NCBI RefSeq assembly: GCF_000004075.3
Contig: NC_026658.2
Location: 14,930,075-14,994,074, forward strand
Reading direction: 5' to 3'
Source: Cucumis sativus
Taxonomy: Eukaryota > Streptophyta > Magnoliopsida > Cucurbitales > Cucurbitaceae
DNA: 64,000 nucleotides
Made by a program: the position numbers and the translations under genes. Below, piece after piece: positions 46,727 to 60,447 of this stretch; positions within the stretch are counted from its first letter, which is position 1, and each line of letters opens with the position of its first letter. Below the pieces are notes generated by a model. That model ran no database searches. It was given only the letters and a program-made list of their open reading frames with translations, and was not told the origin of the DNA.

Positions 46727-49700
46727 TTAATAACAATAGTACCTTTTAATTTATTCATCAACTTCATTTCTGTAAAATAAGATTTTTTTTTTTTTTTCCT
46801 CTTGTTTTTAGAACCCAAGAGAGGATTCTTTTTATATTTTTTTCTCTTTTAATTTTCTGATTTTTAATGTTAGGAAGATATAGATGAAAACTCTGGGTTT
46901 TCTTGTTATGGATATTCAATGTGCAAATTTTTTTTACCAAGAAAGATTTATTCTTTATGTGAATGGATAAAGATTTGTTGGTTTGGATTCATCTTGTGTG
47001 CATAATTTATCAATTATTTTATTTAATCATTTCTGATATTATTTACATAAACAAGGTCGAATTAGAAAAGATTTATTTTTCTTATTTTTTAAATCTAAAT
47101 GAAAACTGAAGAAAATGAACCAGGAAGGGGAGATTCTACCTTATTGCTTTAATAAATAATCACCGAATTTATATAATAATAATATGATATAAAGGAATCA
47201 TTTTGGGGGCTCATTATAGTAATATATATTATTAAACAAAATTCTAAAAAACACAGTCACAGCTATTATTGGAAGTAAAGCATTTAATGTTACAAATAAA
47301 TAAAAGTGTACCCAAAGTAGAATAAGTAGTTAAAACCCAACTTCGTGCATTTATTAATTAAATAAATAGTTTGATATATAATGAGAGGCAGTGTGTAGTA
47401 ATACTGTTTGTGGCACCAATCATGAATCAACCATCATGCTTTGTTCGAAATAAAATAAAAAAAATCTAGCCTGTCCAAGTCATATCAAGATTTAAAAATG
47501 TCTATTAGTAATATATTTATATTTTAGTTTTTAATTTATTTTGCATATTTTTTCATACATTTTCGATATAAAAAAATATTGAGTCATCGATCGTTTGTAT
47601 CGATGTTAAAAAAAAGACATAAATAATAAATAAGCTAAATATATTATTTATGCATGCATGTAGAACAATTGAAAAGTGAATAAAAAAGGTTAAAAAATAT
47701 CCATTGCAGATACTACATATGTATCATTGAGTCATCAAAGTGTATATCAACCATAAAATTTTATTTTTTATATTGTAAATCTTTAAGATAGTTTTGTTAT
47801 TTAACAATAAATCTCATTTTCCATTTTAGTTATAAATTTTAATACATATAAACAAATAATACACATACAGCATGACTTTCCAAAGTTGTTGTTAGTCTAA
47901 CGTAGTTGTAATTACATTTCTTATATAAAATAAAAATGGATGCATGTTAATCAATGAATAGATTAAAATAAATTTTGGTTTAATTAGAAGGGTGTGTGTA
48001 TATATATATATGGTAAAATTGCATATGATTCCAGCAAAATAATGATTAAAAGAAATCAATGGAGACCATATCTTTGTTTATAAGATTAATATTATAGGAA
48101 AAGGGATGAAGGTTGTAATTAGTAGATAAAGAAGAATATAAAGTATATATTAACTAAAAAGATGGATTAAAGCAAACACACTAATCAGTAATCACTAATG
48201 TTACCTTCCAGGAACGTGGGGAATGATTTCGTCTCTAATTTCCTTTTTTTCCTCTCTCTCTCTCTCTCTCTAAATTGGAATATATTAATATTCCATTAAA
48301 AATTGGGGGATATACTTTCCACTAAACGTAAACATCAACCTTTCCTATATAATTAATCACACTCTAAAACACTTTTTTATTTTCTACTACATATAATAAT
48401 AATCTAACCCACAACCTTAACCCTAAAATATATAACAATTTATAGATATATATCCACAATCTTCAAGTTGTGTATTAAATTAAAATCCTAAATGGATAAT
48501 TAATTATATATCAATTTAAACTTTCAAATTTCGTCATCTATGTCATGTTTTAAATTTCTCTAAACTAATATTTGTGTAAAATTTATAATATAAATCCATT
48601 TGAATTTTTAAATTTTCGTAAAAACTTTTTTATGATTATCTTAAGAAATTACTCATACATTAATTTTAAATGTATATACATTTTTTTTTTTACAAAATGG
48701 AAGATTGTCGTAGGATGTATTCAAAGAAAATTGGGTTTGAAAGTCTAAATTTATTAATTTGTTTAAATTTAAGGATTTAATTGGTACAATTATAAGTTTT
48801 ACCTATAGGGTTTTTTTCCAAATGAAATGTTAATAGTATAAATTAGTACAATTACGTAAGTTCATAATTTAAATTGATAAACCCCTAAAACTTAAGGGTA
48901 TAAATTAATATTTTCTTTTAATATCTTTTTAAGAAAGATGTAACACAAGAACTTTTAAAGAGGTTATCCAACTTAGTATTATACTCTTTTTCAAATAAGA
49001 TTAACTCCTAAGTTTTAATTGCCAGTATGATTGCATCCAATGTTACTCTATAATTATTAGTAAACAATTTTCCATTATTTTTTGTAATTGGTGAGAAAAT
49101 AACGTTGTTTAAGAAGTTCAATATATATGATATCATCTCTTTTAGACATCTTTTTCCAAACTCTAAAAGACCTGAAAGAGAACGTCAAAGAAGCTAAGTT
49201 ATGGCCAATTTTGTTCTCCATCTCTAAAGACCTAACCGAGAATGAAAGACACATTAAAAGAATCAACCGAGACCAAGTGCCTTTTTAACCCCAAAAACAA
49301 GTCATCCTCATACAATTAATTCAAAGTGACTTAAGTTCAAACTTTATAACTTTAAATGCTTACCGACTTAAACATTGAGTGATTCTAAACTTGATAAATT
49401 TGTTTTTTTATTTTCAAAATTATTTTCAAAGATTAAAAATTTGAAACCCGAGTGTAGACTTTTTTTTGTTGTTGTTGTTGTTGGATACAATTGATGTAGG
49501 AGGATTAGATTGAGTTATGTACCATTTAGGGCATTGGCCAATTTGATGTTTACTTTTAATTAACATTTTTTTTATAATTACAGAACCAAAATTTGAATTG
49601 TTATATATATAGATATATTTGTACAATATTAAATTAAAGTGGAACCATAAATATATAGCAGGTTAATTAAAATAAGTTAATTGGTGGTGAAATGGAGTTT

Positions 49701-49908
49701 AAAGTCATAATTGAAAATGGGAACTATAATAATGGAGACAAAATAATAGAGCACATTGAAATAAGACTCTTTAATTGATTAGCCAATAGAAATTAGATAT
49801 ATAGTCTTAATAGAACCTTACATTCTAATATTCTCTCTTATCTAATTAAGCATCGATGATGAGACTTAAGTACGTGTAATGCCTCCTAAATTAGTTTATT
49901 TAACTCTA

Positions 49909-49948
<40 letters not shown>

Positions 49949-52768
49949 TGGAAGGAAGCATTACACAACACAAAAGTCCTCATACCATATATATATATAT
50001 ATATACATACTATTTCATTAAACAAAATTATACATCTTAAATTGTGTTGAACTTCTTTTGTAAAATACAATAGTAATAAATAATTGATTTGTATTTAAAA
50101 AATGAATAAAAACGTTATAACAAAATGAATCCAAATATTTAAATAGAAGTCTATTATAAACTATAATATTTATAACCATTCTTATCCTATAATTAAATTT
50201 ATACCATCAAATTAATTAATGAGAAGAGAGACAAATATATCCCCTAGTAGCCCTAAATATATAGGAATTAGGATAAGATACTGGCCAAATTATGTATATA
50301 AATATTAATTTGTTTAAACTTTTAAAAAAGAGAGAGAGGAGAATAAGAGAATAATTAAAGAGATATGATGCATAAAGAAAAAGAACAAAGTAAATTGATG
50401 AACCCAAACTCCTCGGTGGGATATGAATAGATATTGCCTTTTTTATTTTTTATTTACTTTTAATGGTTCCATACACTACATCAAAATATTTATAAAAATA
50501 CAGTAAAATATCACCATTTATTGAATAAACGACGATAAACTAAGTTAAAGTATTATGGTACGTGTCTATCTACTTTATAAATAGATATAAATATTATACT
50601 ACTAAGATTTGTGTTTATATTTTTATTGATAGACATAAATAGTAGTCTATCAAATATAAATGGTGATATTTGATATTTTTAGAAGTTTTATTATTTAAAA
50701 TAATTAAATAATTTTGTACTCATATTAAAGAAAGCAATGTGATTTAGTAGGACTCTCTTTCGAGAGTATGCATGTTCCCTTCCCTCTTTCTTAATTTTGA
50801 GAGGCTATAGCCTGTGGACATTGTTTTAGTCATTCAATTGAATCAATGAACAAATCTATTCACATATTGTTTGTCATCTCATGTTACACTCCATATACAA
50901 CTAGCTTACCAACATCAATGACAATGTTGAAATATTACATCAATAACTACATCATTAAAAATATGATTTGTTAGGACATTGATTGGCTGCAGTTTAATTC
51001 ATACAATCTCATTTATTACTAAACAAAAATAAATAACCATTTAAAATGAAAATTTCTTACTATGCGGTATTTTTAATTGGGTAACTAGCTAGTGAGCTAC
51101 ATAAAGATAAATGCATACAACTAACACCAAGTAGATTCTTTTTTATCGTTGAAGTTTATCATATGGGCGTGCATATATATCACTAGCTAACACCTGTCAC
51201 GATGATCACTTACCTCGTTCATAATCTTCCGATCATTTGAACTTCAGCCAATTCATGTTCTACTAGGCACTCTGAAGCAATAAAATTGTTAGTAAATATC
51301 ATTAAATTCAAAGTCATCGGAATGTTTAGTTTGATTGGAACTCTACAAAGCTAACACTTTTAATGAACCAAACTCCTATACTGTTAATCAGGAAGAGATA
51401 ATCTGCATCCCAAGGACTAGAGAAACACATAATCAGGGGAATATGTAAGCAAAATAGCTCAAAATGAATCAAAATCAAGAGCTTTGGCCAATAATTTGTT
51501 GTCTTTTTTGTTATTGGCTTTGTTCCCTCAAACCCTCCCATGATTAATATTTTGAACTCCCTAAACCTCAGGATGCAGATTACCAGATCCTAACTCAATC
51601 ATTATACACCTCCATGAAAAAAAAAATGAAGATTTTGAGAAGAATAATAATGATGACAAAATGTGGGAAGTAGTAGAGAAGAAGAGAGAAAAGTATAAGG
51701 TCTTGTTGTATTATGATGAGAATTTATAAGGGTTTTTAAGACCATCGATTCCCCTTTAAGAATCTTTGGGGTTTAACATATATTTATTGCAATGTGTATT
51801 AAAGTGGATTCCCATGATAAGGTGGTGGCCATTGAAACAGAATGATGATTTGTTTTTGTTGTATTGCTGCCCAAAGTGAGTCATATGGGCCATTCTAATT
51901 TTCTTTACACAATCATTGTTCTTCCCTTGACTGCTTTTTCAAAAAGATCAGTATCTCTCTCATCCTTCTTTTTCCCGAAAGAATTTTGTTTACTTTCCTT
52001 TTTCTATTTAGCTTTCGCTAATCAGCATAGTTCAAATGATATAAAACTTAAACTAAAGTTTAGAGGCAGTCGAATGATCCTTTACTGACATCAAATTCGG
52101 GTGGATTACCAAAATATATTCACGTAAACAGAAAAAATGTGTCTTCTAGTCTCGTTCTCTATATCTCTCCTTGTCTCTCACTCTTTATATCTCTTGCTCG
52201 ATCTTGCTCTCTCATAGTTGATTCCTTGCATGGTTTTTCAACGTCATCTTTACCAATGAGAAGGAAAGATAAAAAGAATAAAAGGCAGGCCATAGATTGT
52301 TCTAGTACTCTAAATTTAATAACTAACTCAATATTTGAAACGTTGGATCCTCTTACTAAAGTTTATGGTCTAAATTGATATTAAATATTAGTATATGGTA
52401 TAGAAGGCAACTCCACATATTTAAAGGTATAAACTTCCCCTAATATTTCTTTAGTAGAGAAAGAGATGCTAAGTATTATACTAAGGGTATGATATTGTTG
52501 GATCTCTCCAATGAAGCAAAGATGCGACTTAGTGAGTACCTATTCTAGGAAATTAAAATGAGTGACATAGAAGCTCATTAATTTATATGGAGAACCCATA
52601 AAAATGGCTTTAATGAACATGTCTTCTACTTTTTTTCTCTTGTTTTTTTCAATGATTAAAGCAAACTAAAGAATTGCTTACGAAATTATATCCTAAATAT
52701 AGATTAGATGGTCACCATCAGCTTTTGTTTACATAGTATAAAAGACCATTTCATTATTCTATTCTCTT
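46727..52768. other. 6-kb AT-rich gene-free stretch
   Basis: Simple sequence, (TA)n tracts near 49918 and 49989, a TC repeat near 48256 and a MITE-like unit at 50485-50690. No frame longer than ~80 codons has a recognisable domain. The first ~150 bases should be the MIZ1-like 3' UTR. Confidence 0.45.
50485..50690. mobile_element. MITE-like inverted repeat
   Basis: 'aaaatatcaccattta' near 50506 is mirrored by 'taaatggtgatatttgatat' near 50658, with 'gatagacataaatagtagtc' and 'tatca' as an inner palindrome. It shares the 'tctatc/gatag' core words with the MITE at 42621. Confidence 0.5.
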
Positions 52769-53436
52769 ATGCCCATTGAAAAAGTAGCACCAAATTTGCC
52801 TCCTCTTTATCTGATTGCTTCCCTGTTCTTCCTCTGTTATGCGCTTTCCATCATTGCTCAGAAGCCAAAAGACAGGGCCTCTGTCCCTTTCTCAAAATCA
52901 TCAACCACATTCATGGTACATAAAAAACACTTGAACATAATAGCTTTAAAAATTTGTGATCGTATTTCGGCCCACCAAATTCACAAGTTGGTGTTGATTG
53001 GCATGTTTTCACCAACTTAGACAATAAGTTTGTCTAAACATATCTACACCCTAAACAGAAACTTCCTAAATGCAATAAGTTAACCATAGGATTCATAACT
53101 CTAACCCAAGCTCCAAACAACTTTAATGTATAACTATGAGTTGGATATGTTTTGAGCCAGGTAAAAGTCACTTCGAGCCAGGGGATCAGATGCTCTTCAA
53201 TACGGCTTGCTAAGTTAGCATCCAATTCACGATTAAATGCTTCATGACACCTTGAAAGAATATATCTAATTGAAGCAAGTTCTGATCGAACAGATGGAAG
53301 ATTATTGCTGTTTAAACACAAGTATTCCCCTTTCTTCTAGTTCTCTCTCTTTATTTCCATGCTAAGGATGGAACAGGTCCTCCCTTCAGATTCGTTTACA
53401 ACAATGGAGCTTCTCCACATGATAACGACAGTCCTT
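52769..53436 (+). CDS. possible two-exon small secreted peptide
   Basis: Exon 1 (52769-52917) begins MPIEKVAPNLPPLYLIASLF with a hydrophobic core typical of a signal peptide, then QKPKDRASVPF, and can end at ATG|GTACAT. Exon 2 would start after an AG at 53371 (GATGGAACAGG) and code for DGTGPPFRFVYNNG, ASPHDNDSP and a stop at 53436. Phases agree and the product would be ~73 aa. The short Pro/Asn/His-containing end recalls secreted peptide hormones but matches no family I know. A TATA box (TATAAAAG at 52737) lies only ~30 bases before the ATG, which is too close for a normal leader. Speculative. Confidence 0.3.
53040..53310 (-). pseudogene. exon-like coding fragment
   Basis: A minus-strand frame reads LPSVRSELASIRYILSRCH, EAFNRELDANLASRIEEHL and IPWLEVTFTWLKTYPTHSY with normal amino-acid balance. 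On the minus strand it is preceded by TTTAAACAG, a plausible acceptor, but no further exons are seen. It looks like one exon of a helical protein, captured or left behind. I do not recognise the source. Confidence 0.35.
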
Positions 53437-53735
53437 GAGAGAGATAGAAGGGACTAACATCAAGCACTAGATAAGAATCATAAGATCAAATTCAGTGACA
53501 TAGAAGGTTCCTTATAATGTGATAAAATAACTCAACTTCATAATTGTGCAGCACTAGTAAAGATGGTTGCATAAAAGACTAAGAAAATTGTAAATGGTAA
53601 AGATAATCTAAAATCCAAACAACATATCCAACGACCACTATTCAGTTCAAGTAATATGGAAATCATGTTGGGCCATGCACGATGAAGTTGTTCGACATCT
53701 AAATGAGACATAGAGTCTAGGATGAGGTGTTTTAT

Positions 53736-54485
53736 TTAGGAAGCCTCAGCAGCTGGTTGAGTCAAACCAGACTTCACCAACAACCTGCTAACAGACTCGG
53801 GTGAGCAAACTTGGTACTTGACCTTTCCAGCAGAGAGGAAAACCTCAGCTAATTCGAGCTTTTCAGATGTAAGACTTGTGCTGTCCATGGTTTTGCTAAG
53901 CACCTTAAGTGCAAGCTGTATGGCCTCTTCTCTAGTGATATCATCCTTGTAATCCTGTTTAAGCATTGACTGTGCTGCCTGGTTGTTGGCACCAATGGCA
54001 GCAGCCTTCCAACCACCATAGTTTCCACTTGGGTCGCTCATGTATAGTTGAAAGCCATAGTTTTTATCCCATCCTGCAAAAAGAAAAGAGACGCCAAAGG
54101 GCCGTAGACCACCAAATTGGGTGTATCCTTGCTTTGAATCGCAGAGAGATTGAACCAGTTGCTCAACAGGCATTGGCTCTTGGTACGCATAAGTGTATCG
54201 TTGGGCTTGAACCCTTGCAGTGTTGATCAATATGTTGGCATCGGACATAATTCCAGCCACAGCACATGCAACATGGTCATCAAGTTTGTACATCTTCTCA
54301 GTGGAAGTTGAGGTCTGGAGGAGTTTGGATGTAACCTTCTTTTCACCTACCAAGACAACCCCATCTGTAGATAATATTCCAATTGCAGAGCCTGCATTTC
54401 CAATTGCCTCCATTGCATATTCAACTTGGTAAAGACGGCCTTCAGGAGAGAAAATTGTCGTTCGGCTATCATATCTTCGAGACAT
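53736..54485 (-). CDS. PAC1: 20S proteasome subunit alpha type-4
   Basis: One coding exon, 249 aa, full length. The N-terminal alpha-subunit signature is complete ([20 protein letters not shown], residues 5-24), followed by [40 protein letters not shown] and [13 protein letters not shown]. Alpha subunits form the outer rings of the 20S core, gate substrate entry and carry no catalytic Thr. The match to the plant PAC (alpha-3 position, PSMA4) type is very strong; whether it is the PAC1 or PAC2 counterpart cannot be told here. Eleven bases before the ATG an AG acceptor suggests a 5' UTR intron reaching to 56387. Confidence 0.96.
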   Translation of the reverse strand: MSRRYDSRTTIFSPEGRLYQVEYAMEAIGNAGSAIGILSTDGVVLVGEKKVTSKLLQTSTSTEKMYKLDDHVACAVAGIMSDANILINTARVQAQRYTYAYQEPMPVEQLVQSLCDSKQGYTQFGGLRPFGVSFLFAGWDKNYGFQLYMSDPSGNYGGWKAAAIGANNQAAQSMLKQDYKDDITREEAIQLALKVLSKTMDSTSLTSEKLELAEVFLSAGKVKYQVCSPESVSRLLVKSGLTQPAAEAS

Positions 54486-56560
54486 TTTTTGATGTACTGT
54501 TGTACAGAGGGAGAAAAAGAACAGAGTTAAGCATAGCTGTTCCAGAGGGATGATGGTTTTAATCTAATTAGCATGGACAAGGTGCTGGGAGGAAAACATG
54601 GCACGGCATGGAATGAATATGATGACACATCACATTTTCAAAAAGTTAATGCAAATTTCACAAACCACCTCTGTTCGACAATGCTTTTTACATTTGATTT
54701 GTACCCTCAAATTTTTAATAGAACAATTACACCACTATCACCACATAAGTTGAGCGAGACTCACTTGATAACCATATGGTTATAGATTTTTTTAATTTAA
54801 GCTTCTAAACACTACTTCCACACATAAGTAAGCTTATAAACACTACTTTCACACATAAGTAAGCTTATAAACACTACTTCCACACATAAGTAAGCTTATA
54901 AACACTACTTCCACCTATAAGTTTCTTGGTTTTGTTATTCATTATCTACCAATGTTTTCAAATGCCAAGCGAAGTCTTGAAAACTAAGAAAAAAATTAGT
55001 TTTACTTTTGGAATTTGACGAACAATCCAAATGTTTCTTTACGAAAGATGAAAATGATAGTAAGAAAATTAGGAGTAAATCAATGCAAATTTCAAAAACT
55101 AAAAACTAAAACCGGCATTGTTGTCTTGGCCTCAATAATTCGGCCCCTTCAGCTTGCCTTTCAATTTAAAACTGTCTACAAGCAAGCAGATGCACGCACA
55201 ATGAGTCTCCAGCTTCCTAAAATATTAGGATTCCATGCATTTAATATAATAATAAGTAGATGGAGTTAGAGGAGAAGACCAAATGAGGGGTGTAGGAAAA
55301 TCAAAATGTCTTCAAAGGAGATAAAGACAGAAAGGAAGGGAGAGGGAGAAATTATGTTAGAGAGGAAGGGCTTGAAAAAGAAAAAAGAAAATGCAAGGGG
55401 TAAACTCAGAAACAAAGAGGGATAACTTCTAAAGAGATAAATACTTAGATAGAGAAATCTTTAGTTCTCCATAATTTCCCTCTCTACATCTCTCTCTATA
55501 CTTCAATTTTCTACCACAGTTTCTCTTGCTCAACACATTTCCTTATCTTCATATCTCTAACTCACACAGTTCTTTATTTCTGAATGTCTATTTCCCTTTA
55601 CCTACACCCCTCCCTCCTCATCTCTTTCTCTCTACTTCTACGTCTCCTCTCCAGTCTCCACCACATTTTTTCTTTCTCAATTAACACATTTTGACATCCC
55701 TATGCCAACATTATGTCCTCCTCATTTTAGCCTCACATCTTACCAAAGCATGAAACCATAGCACTTTCTAAAGATCAAGAACTATCTGGGCACATGGACA
55801 TGCTGTGCTGACAAGTAGAACTTTGTAATCAACAGTCGTAATAAAACAGACCAATTTCTTCACCAATGAAAATTAGATGGTGTAGTTGCTCGAGGTGAAA
55901 ACTTATTGGCGCAATTGTAGCAAACCCCAATGAACAGGTAATTTATTCGATTTTTTCAAAATAAAAAAGAAGTGTATACCACTTCTCTGGTTTGTTTCAT
56001 GTGTCCCCAATGAGATGCAATACAGCTGAGCTAACCATATCTTGATCTCTTCATCTATTTTGAGGTGTTTTTATAGTAAACATTATTCAGTAGTTTCTTC
56101 TTCTAACCTAACTACGGAATAAAGTCAAAAGAGAGGAAATGAAGGATAACCAATTTATAGGATAAGAAAAATAGAAACCCCAGACCTAATGTACCATTAC
56201 CAGTAATTAAAACTTTCGACAGCCTTTGAACTGGGCATGATCGGAAGGAATGGATCGGAAATTAAATATCTAAAAATATAAAGAGTAAAAGAAAGCTTGG
56301 AATCGAAACAATAAAACCGACTCACTAATTAAAAATCGAAAATCAGTAGTAAAACAGTCGACGGACTTAGAGATGAGAAATGAATACCTGAGGGGTAGAA
56401 TCAAAGAGAAAAGAGGTGATTTCGTGGGAATGGTAGAAGTAATGGAAGAAATGGTGATGATTTAAGAGATGTGAACCTTCATTTACAGAGTAGGTTTCCT
56501 TTTTCTCCAAGCCAAGTTTTTCCCCTTGCGAATGAAGTTGACGATGAACCAAAGTTTGGA
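54486..56560 (-). other. probable 5' UTR exons and intron of PAC
   Basis: A minus-strand donor CAG|GTATTC at 56388/56387 and an acceptor AACAG|TAC at 54497/54496 would splice a leader exon (56388 to about 56560, CT-rich) to 11 bases before the ATG. The intron would be ~1.9 kb. Long leader introns are common in plant proteasome genes. Supported by splice sites only. Confidence 0.45.
54802..54923. repeat. 31-bp tandem repeat, four copies
   Basis: Unit 'cttataaacactacttcc' plus 'acacataagtaag' at 54802, 54833, 54864 and 54895, the last cut short. One or two changes per unit. It lies in the inferred PAC leader intron. Confidence 0.9.
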
Positions 56561-56949
56561 TTTTCTTTTTTTAATTGAAATTGAGGTTTATTTTTAAATA
56601 GGGTAAAATAAACTTAAATATTTATAAAATATAACCAAATATTGCATTCTATTACCAAATATAATAAAGTTGATTTTCATAAATATAACAAAACAACCAA
56701 ATATTTAAGGCTAGGGTAACAAAAATGAAAAACGCATTAAGCTTATAAAATATTTTCACTAATTCTATATTTTTTTTTCATATTTAGAACTATTCATCTA
56801 TATTATTTCTTCTTATATGGAATTTATTTCTTCTTCTATGAAATTTATTCATCTTCTCTTCTAGATTTTCTTTTGCTTTCATTTATCTTCCTTTTATTTC
56901 TTTCTTCATCGTCTCTTTCTTTCTTCCAGCTCCTCTCTTCTAGAATATT

Positions 56950-57245
56950 AAGATCGTTTAAATATCACTTTGATATGATCTAAAATGCTACTTACCTAGT
57001 CAACACGATTGTTTAGCATCGTCACAAAATCATTTAAATTTGAAATATTTTTTCCATGGTCTAAAAATAACTACATGATCATGTAGATATGATCTGAACG
57101 TCCGCTTATCATAGTTAACATAGTTGTTTAACATGGTCAACACGATCATTTAAATTTTAAGCTCTTTTTTTATCATTTAAAAAAAAAAGTATATCATCGT
57201 GTAGATATGATTTAAATGATCGATTATCATAGTCAACTATTCTGA
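56950..57245. repeat. ~120-bp degenerate tandem repeat
   Basis: 'gatatgatct', 'atagtcaacacgattgttta' and 'cacgatcatttaaattt' recur with a ~120-base period in about two and a half units. Confidence 0.55.
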
Positions 57246-58722
57246 AACAATGAGCCAAACTCCCCACCAGTACATGGGCCTAAAGAAAGGGCGGAACCAT
57301 CAGAAGAAGAAATTGTTAGGAGCAACAAATGTCTATTGGCAAAAGATTATGATCTAAAGTCTTGGGCTTACAAATTGTCATTGTTTTGACAATATTGTCA
57401 TTGATCGCCTTACCATCTAAAGTCGACACCCCATAAATCCAACAAACATAGGTTGTCGACATAGAGGAACATTGTTGCATATGGTAAGAGGATGAGTAGG
57501 AGAGGAGAGGCCCGCAACCATTCCCCATATATAAGACCACACTCATAACAAAAATCTGGTGACCTAGCTCTAATAATAAATTTCACATCAACATTGGTCG
57601 AGACAAATTTCGTCACTCAAATTTGTGTCAAATAATAAACCGAGTCACACACCAAGAATTAGCCTTAGTGGCAAGTTCGAATCGATCGTAGAAAGCACAT
57701 ACAATATTAAACAAATTGAAATTGTGCAAGAAACAACGGCAAAGAAGGAAAGTAACTAAGAAGATCCTATGTTAAAAGACTCTAGTTTGGGTTACGACGA
57801 TTTCTCCCTTATCCAAAGAATTCATTCATTGAACTATCATTACTTAGCAATATGTAATCTTTACCTAACTAATTGTTCTAACCCAAGATGATTTAGCATG
57901 CAACATTGAATTTCCCAAAAAGCATTAAATTCTAGAGATCCTCAAGTGAAATGTCTAATTTCTCAACATTTAATTGACATTCAATAAGTTCAATCCTAGG
58001 TTGATTAGAATCACTTCACATCAAAATCAAAATAGATTTGCATGATAACCTAACCTACTCCTCACTAATTCTTATCTAATTGTCTCAAGTCAAAGAATTC
58101 AGTGTAAGCATAACCAATTCCCAATGTCCAACTTATAATAAAATATCAAAACATTCAGAACTCAACCAAAGATTACAATACAGCTAAGTTTAAGTTCACA
58201 TAAATTATAATGAACAAAGGGAGAATGTAAAAACTCAAGCTAGAAACGAGTACATAGCCTCTCATCCTCACCATCATTGGTCAGATTGAAAACAGCATCA
58301 AAAAGTAAAGAAAATTGGGGAAAAAACTGGTGTAAAATGGTTGGAAAACAAGTTATGTCACTGCTGGCGGCTAAAGTACATATTTATAATAATGCCATGA
58401 TGTCTTCATGCGCAGGATGAAAGTTCGGAGCACCACAATGCCCAAGGGCAGCGCCACGACACTAGGGTATTTTCCAAAGACAGTAACTCTCTACCTTACA
58501 ACGCCACGCGAGGCTCCGTGAGGCGTCCCAAAGCTACAAGGCAAAAAGCCTTTTGCACTTCCCAACGCTTCAGTTTACTCTGGTTTGTCTTGGTTGAGTC
58601 GTATGACTCTGTAATGGCCCAAATTAGTTCCAAAATGACATCAATCTCAAATTATACCACGAATTGCTCAAAATCTATTACACAAATCAAGTAATATCAT
58701 AAAATCACGTATGGAAATCGAA
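57246..58722. other. repeat-like DNA with a GC-richer island
   Basis: 58380-58620 is clearly richer in GC ('gcgccacgac', 'aggctccgtgaggcg'). The rest has the feel of old retroelement non-coding DNA, but no LTR pair, primer site or domain was found. Confidence 0.3.
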
Positions 58723-59230
58723 TTAAGCGAAAATGAATAGCGATATTTCATACGCTATCAAAACCTCGTTAAGGCTACCAACCTGAATGCAAACACCTTG
58801 ACAAAGAGGTTTAGTTATATCGATGGCAATATGTACCTGCAATACAGGCCCAATCCGTTGTCTCTCATCGTCACCCTCAATTTCGAAAACAGTTTCCACT
58901 TGAGATATGAGTAATCTCGCCATCGTGGTGTTCATACAGCCAATTGGAACATTTTTAATTGCACCCAAAACGGCGAAGATGAAAATATGAGATCGGACAA
59001 TTGATCATTTTCAGGAGGTGCCGTTAAGACCAAGAACGTGAAGCAAGAATGAGGTTCTTCTCTAATTTGGTGTCGGCGTGAACTTTCCAAACAGCCTTCA
59101 TGTCAAACAGAAAACCCTCAAAACTAGCTCACCGGCTAAAAATGAGTTTTCCTAATGAAACCGTCTAGCGTCGAGAGGTTAAACTATCTCTCTCAATTTT
59201 TACCACTCGAGTTTCATCGGTTGTTATAGT
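58723..59230 (-). pseudogene. DUF4283/zf-CCHC_4 retroelement remnant
   Basis: Pieces of the LINE-associated DUF4283 pattern are readable on the minus strand: LIFSR...FEGFLFDMKAVWKV, then PFWVQLK, NVPIGCMNTTMARLL, and GPVLQVHIAIDITKPLCQG (the KPLxRG block). Frameshifts and stops separate them. This is the ORF1-type domain seen in many plant LINEs and 'At4g02000-like' proteins. Non-functional. Confidence 0.6.
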
Positions 59231-59778
59231 GATATCCATCCAAACTTCAAACAAAGGCAACTAGACCATAGTCATTTATTGATTTTTCAGTTAGATATAG
59301 TTTTTAAATTAAGTTAGTAATCATTTATCCAAAACAAATAAAGTATTCAAACAAAGTTAATTGTCAATAAATGTTAGAAATATTAGAATAAACTAAAATT
59401 TGTATTGAGGTGTAAATAAATCGGGTTGAATTAGGATACATTTTCAACCAAACTCATATTTTTTAGTTTGTTGAATTGACAACTTGAATTATATTCTCAA
59501 CTCTTAACATATAGGTTGGATTGTCCGATTGTATTTTTTTTTTCATTCCTAAAGTTTATAAAGTTTAAAAGCATTCAACATTATTATTAAATAGACATCC
59601 AAAAACTGAAACATCATCGATTCAAATTTTCGAACATGTCCAAACCTAATCTATAAATATTAAATAAATAAATATATATATATATATATATATATAATAC
59701 AAATATATATATTATTAATTTGAGTATGTGTTTGACTGAATTTTTCAACCCAACCAAGACCCAACCCAATTCAAACTC
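59231..59778. other. AT-rich spacer
   Basis: Contains a (TA)n tract near 59667-59697; no gene recognised. Confidence 0.4.
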
Positions 59779-60110
59779 TTACCAACCTGAAGATCAGACT
59801 AAACAAAAGCTTTGAATACCAACCTGAAGATCAGACTAAACAAAAGCTTTGAAATTCGGAATTACACACTAGGATCTTCAAATGCTTGAATTCAAATCTC
59901 CAATATCGAAATTCAAATACTCATATAGACTAAACAAAAGCTTCAAATACTCGTATAGACTAAACAAAAGCTTTGAAATTTGGAAGTACATGAATAGACC
60001 GAGTTAAATTTTAAAGCAATTAAAGATATATATATATATACAAGGATCTTCAAATGCTTGAATTCAAATCTCTAATATCGAAATTCAAATACTCATCTAG
60101 TCCTGAATAA
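59779..60110. repeat. local direct repeats downstream of carrier gene
   Basis: 'aacctgaagatcagactaaa' + 'caaaagctttgaa' occurs twice in tandem near 59785 and 59821, with shorter 'actaaacaaaagctt' copies at about 59929 and 59959. The ~55-base block from 'ggatcttcaaatgcttgaa' to 'caaatactcat' is present at about 59871 and 60043 with one or two changes. Confidence 0.8.
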
Positions 60111-60447
60111 AGGTGATGTATAACAAGAAATAGATCTGAGAGATTCCACGGGCAACTCGAAGATATTAACAGCAGACACAATTCTATGCAGCTCTTCAAG
60201 CTTTAAATGGTATTCGGAATGGCATTGGGTTAAACTTTTCCTGTACAAGATAAAATACGAGTAATATCCTGGCAGTAACAAGCAGAAAATTTACTGCCCC
60301 AAAATTTCTCATGGATAAAAAGGAAAAAAGAATCGAGGCTCTAGGATATTCTTGTCACCAGTAACCTATGTCTACGACTACTAGCTGGAAATAATACAGT
60401 GACTCAAAATAAGCACTTGAATGGAAGAATCGAACATTCATGAGCAG

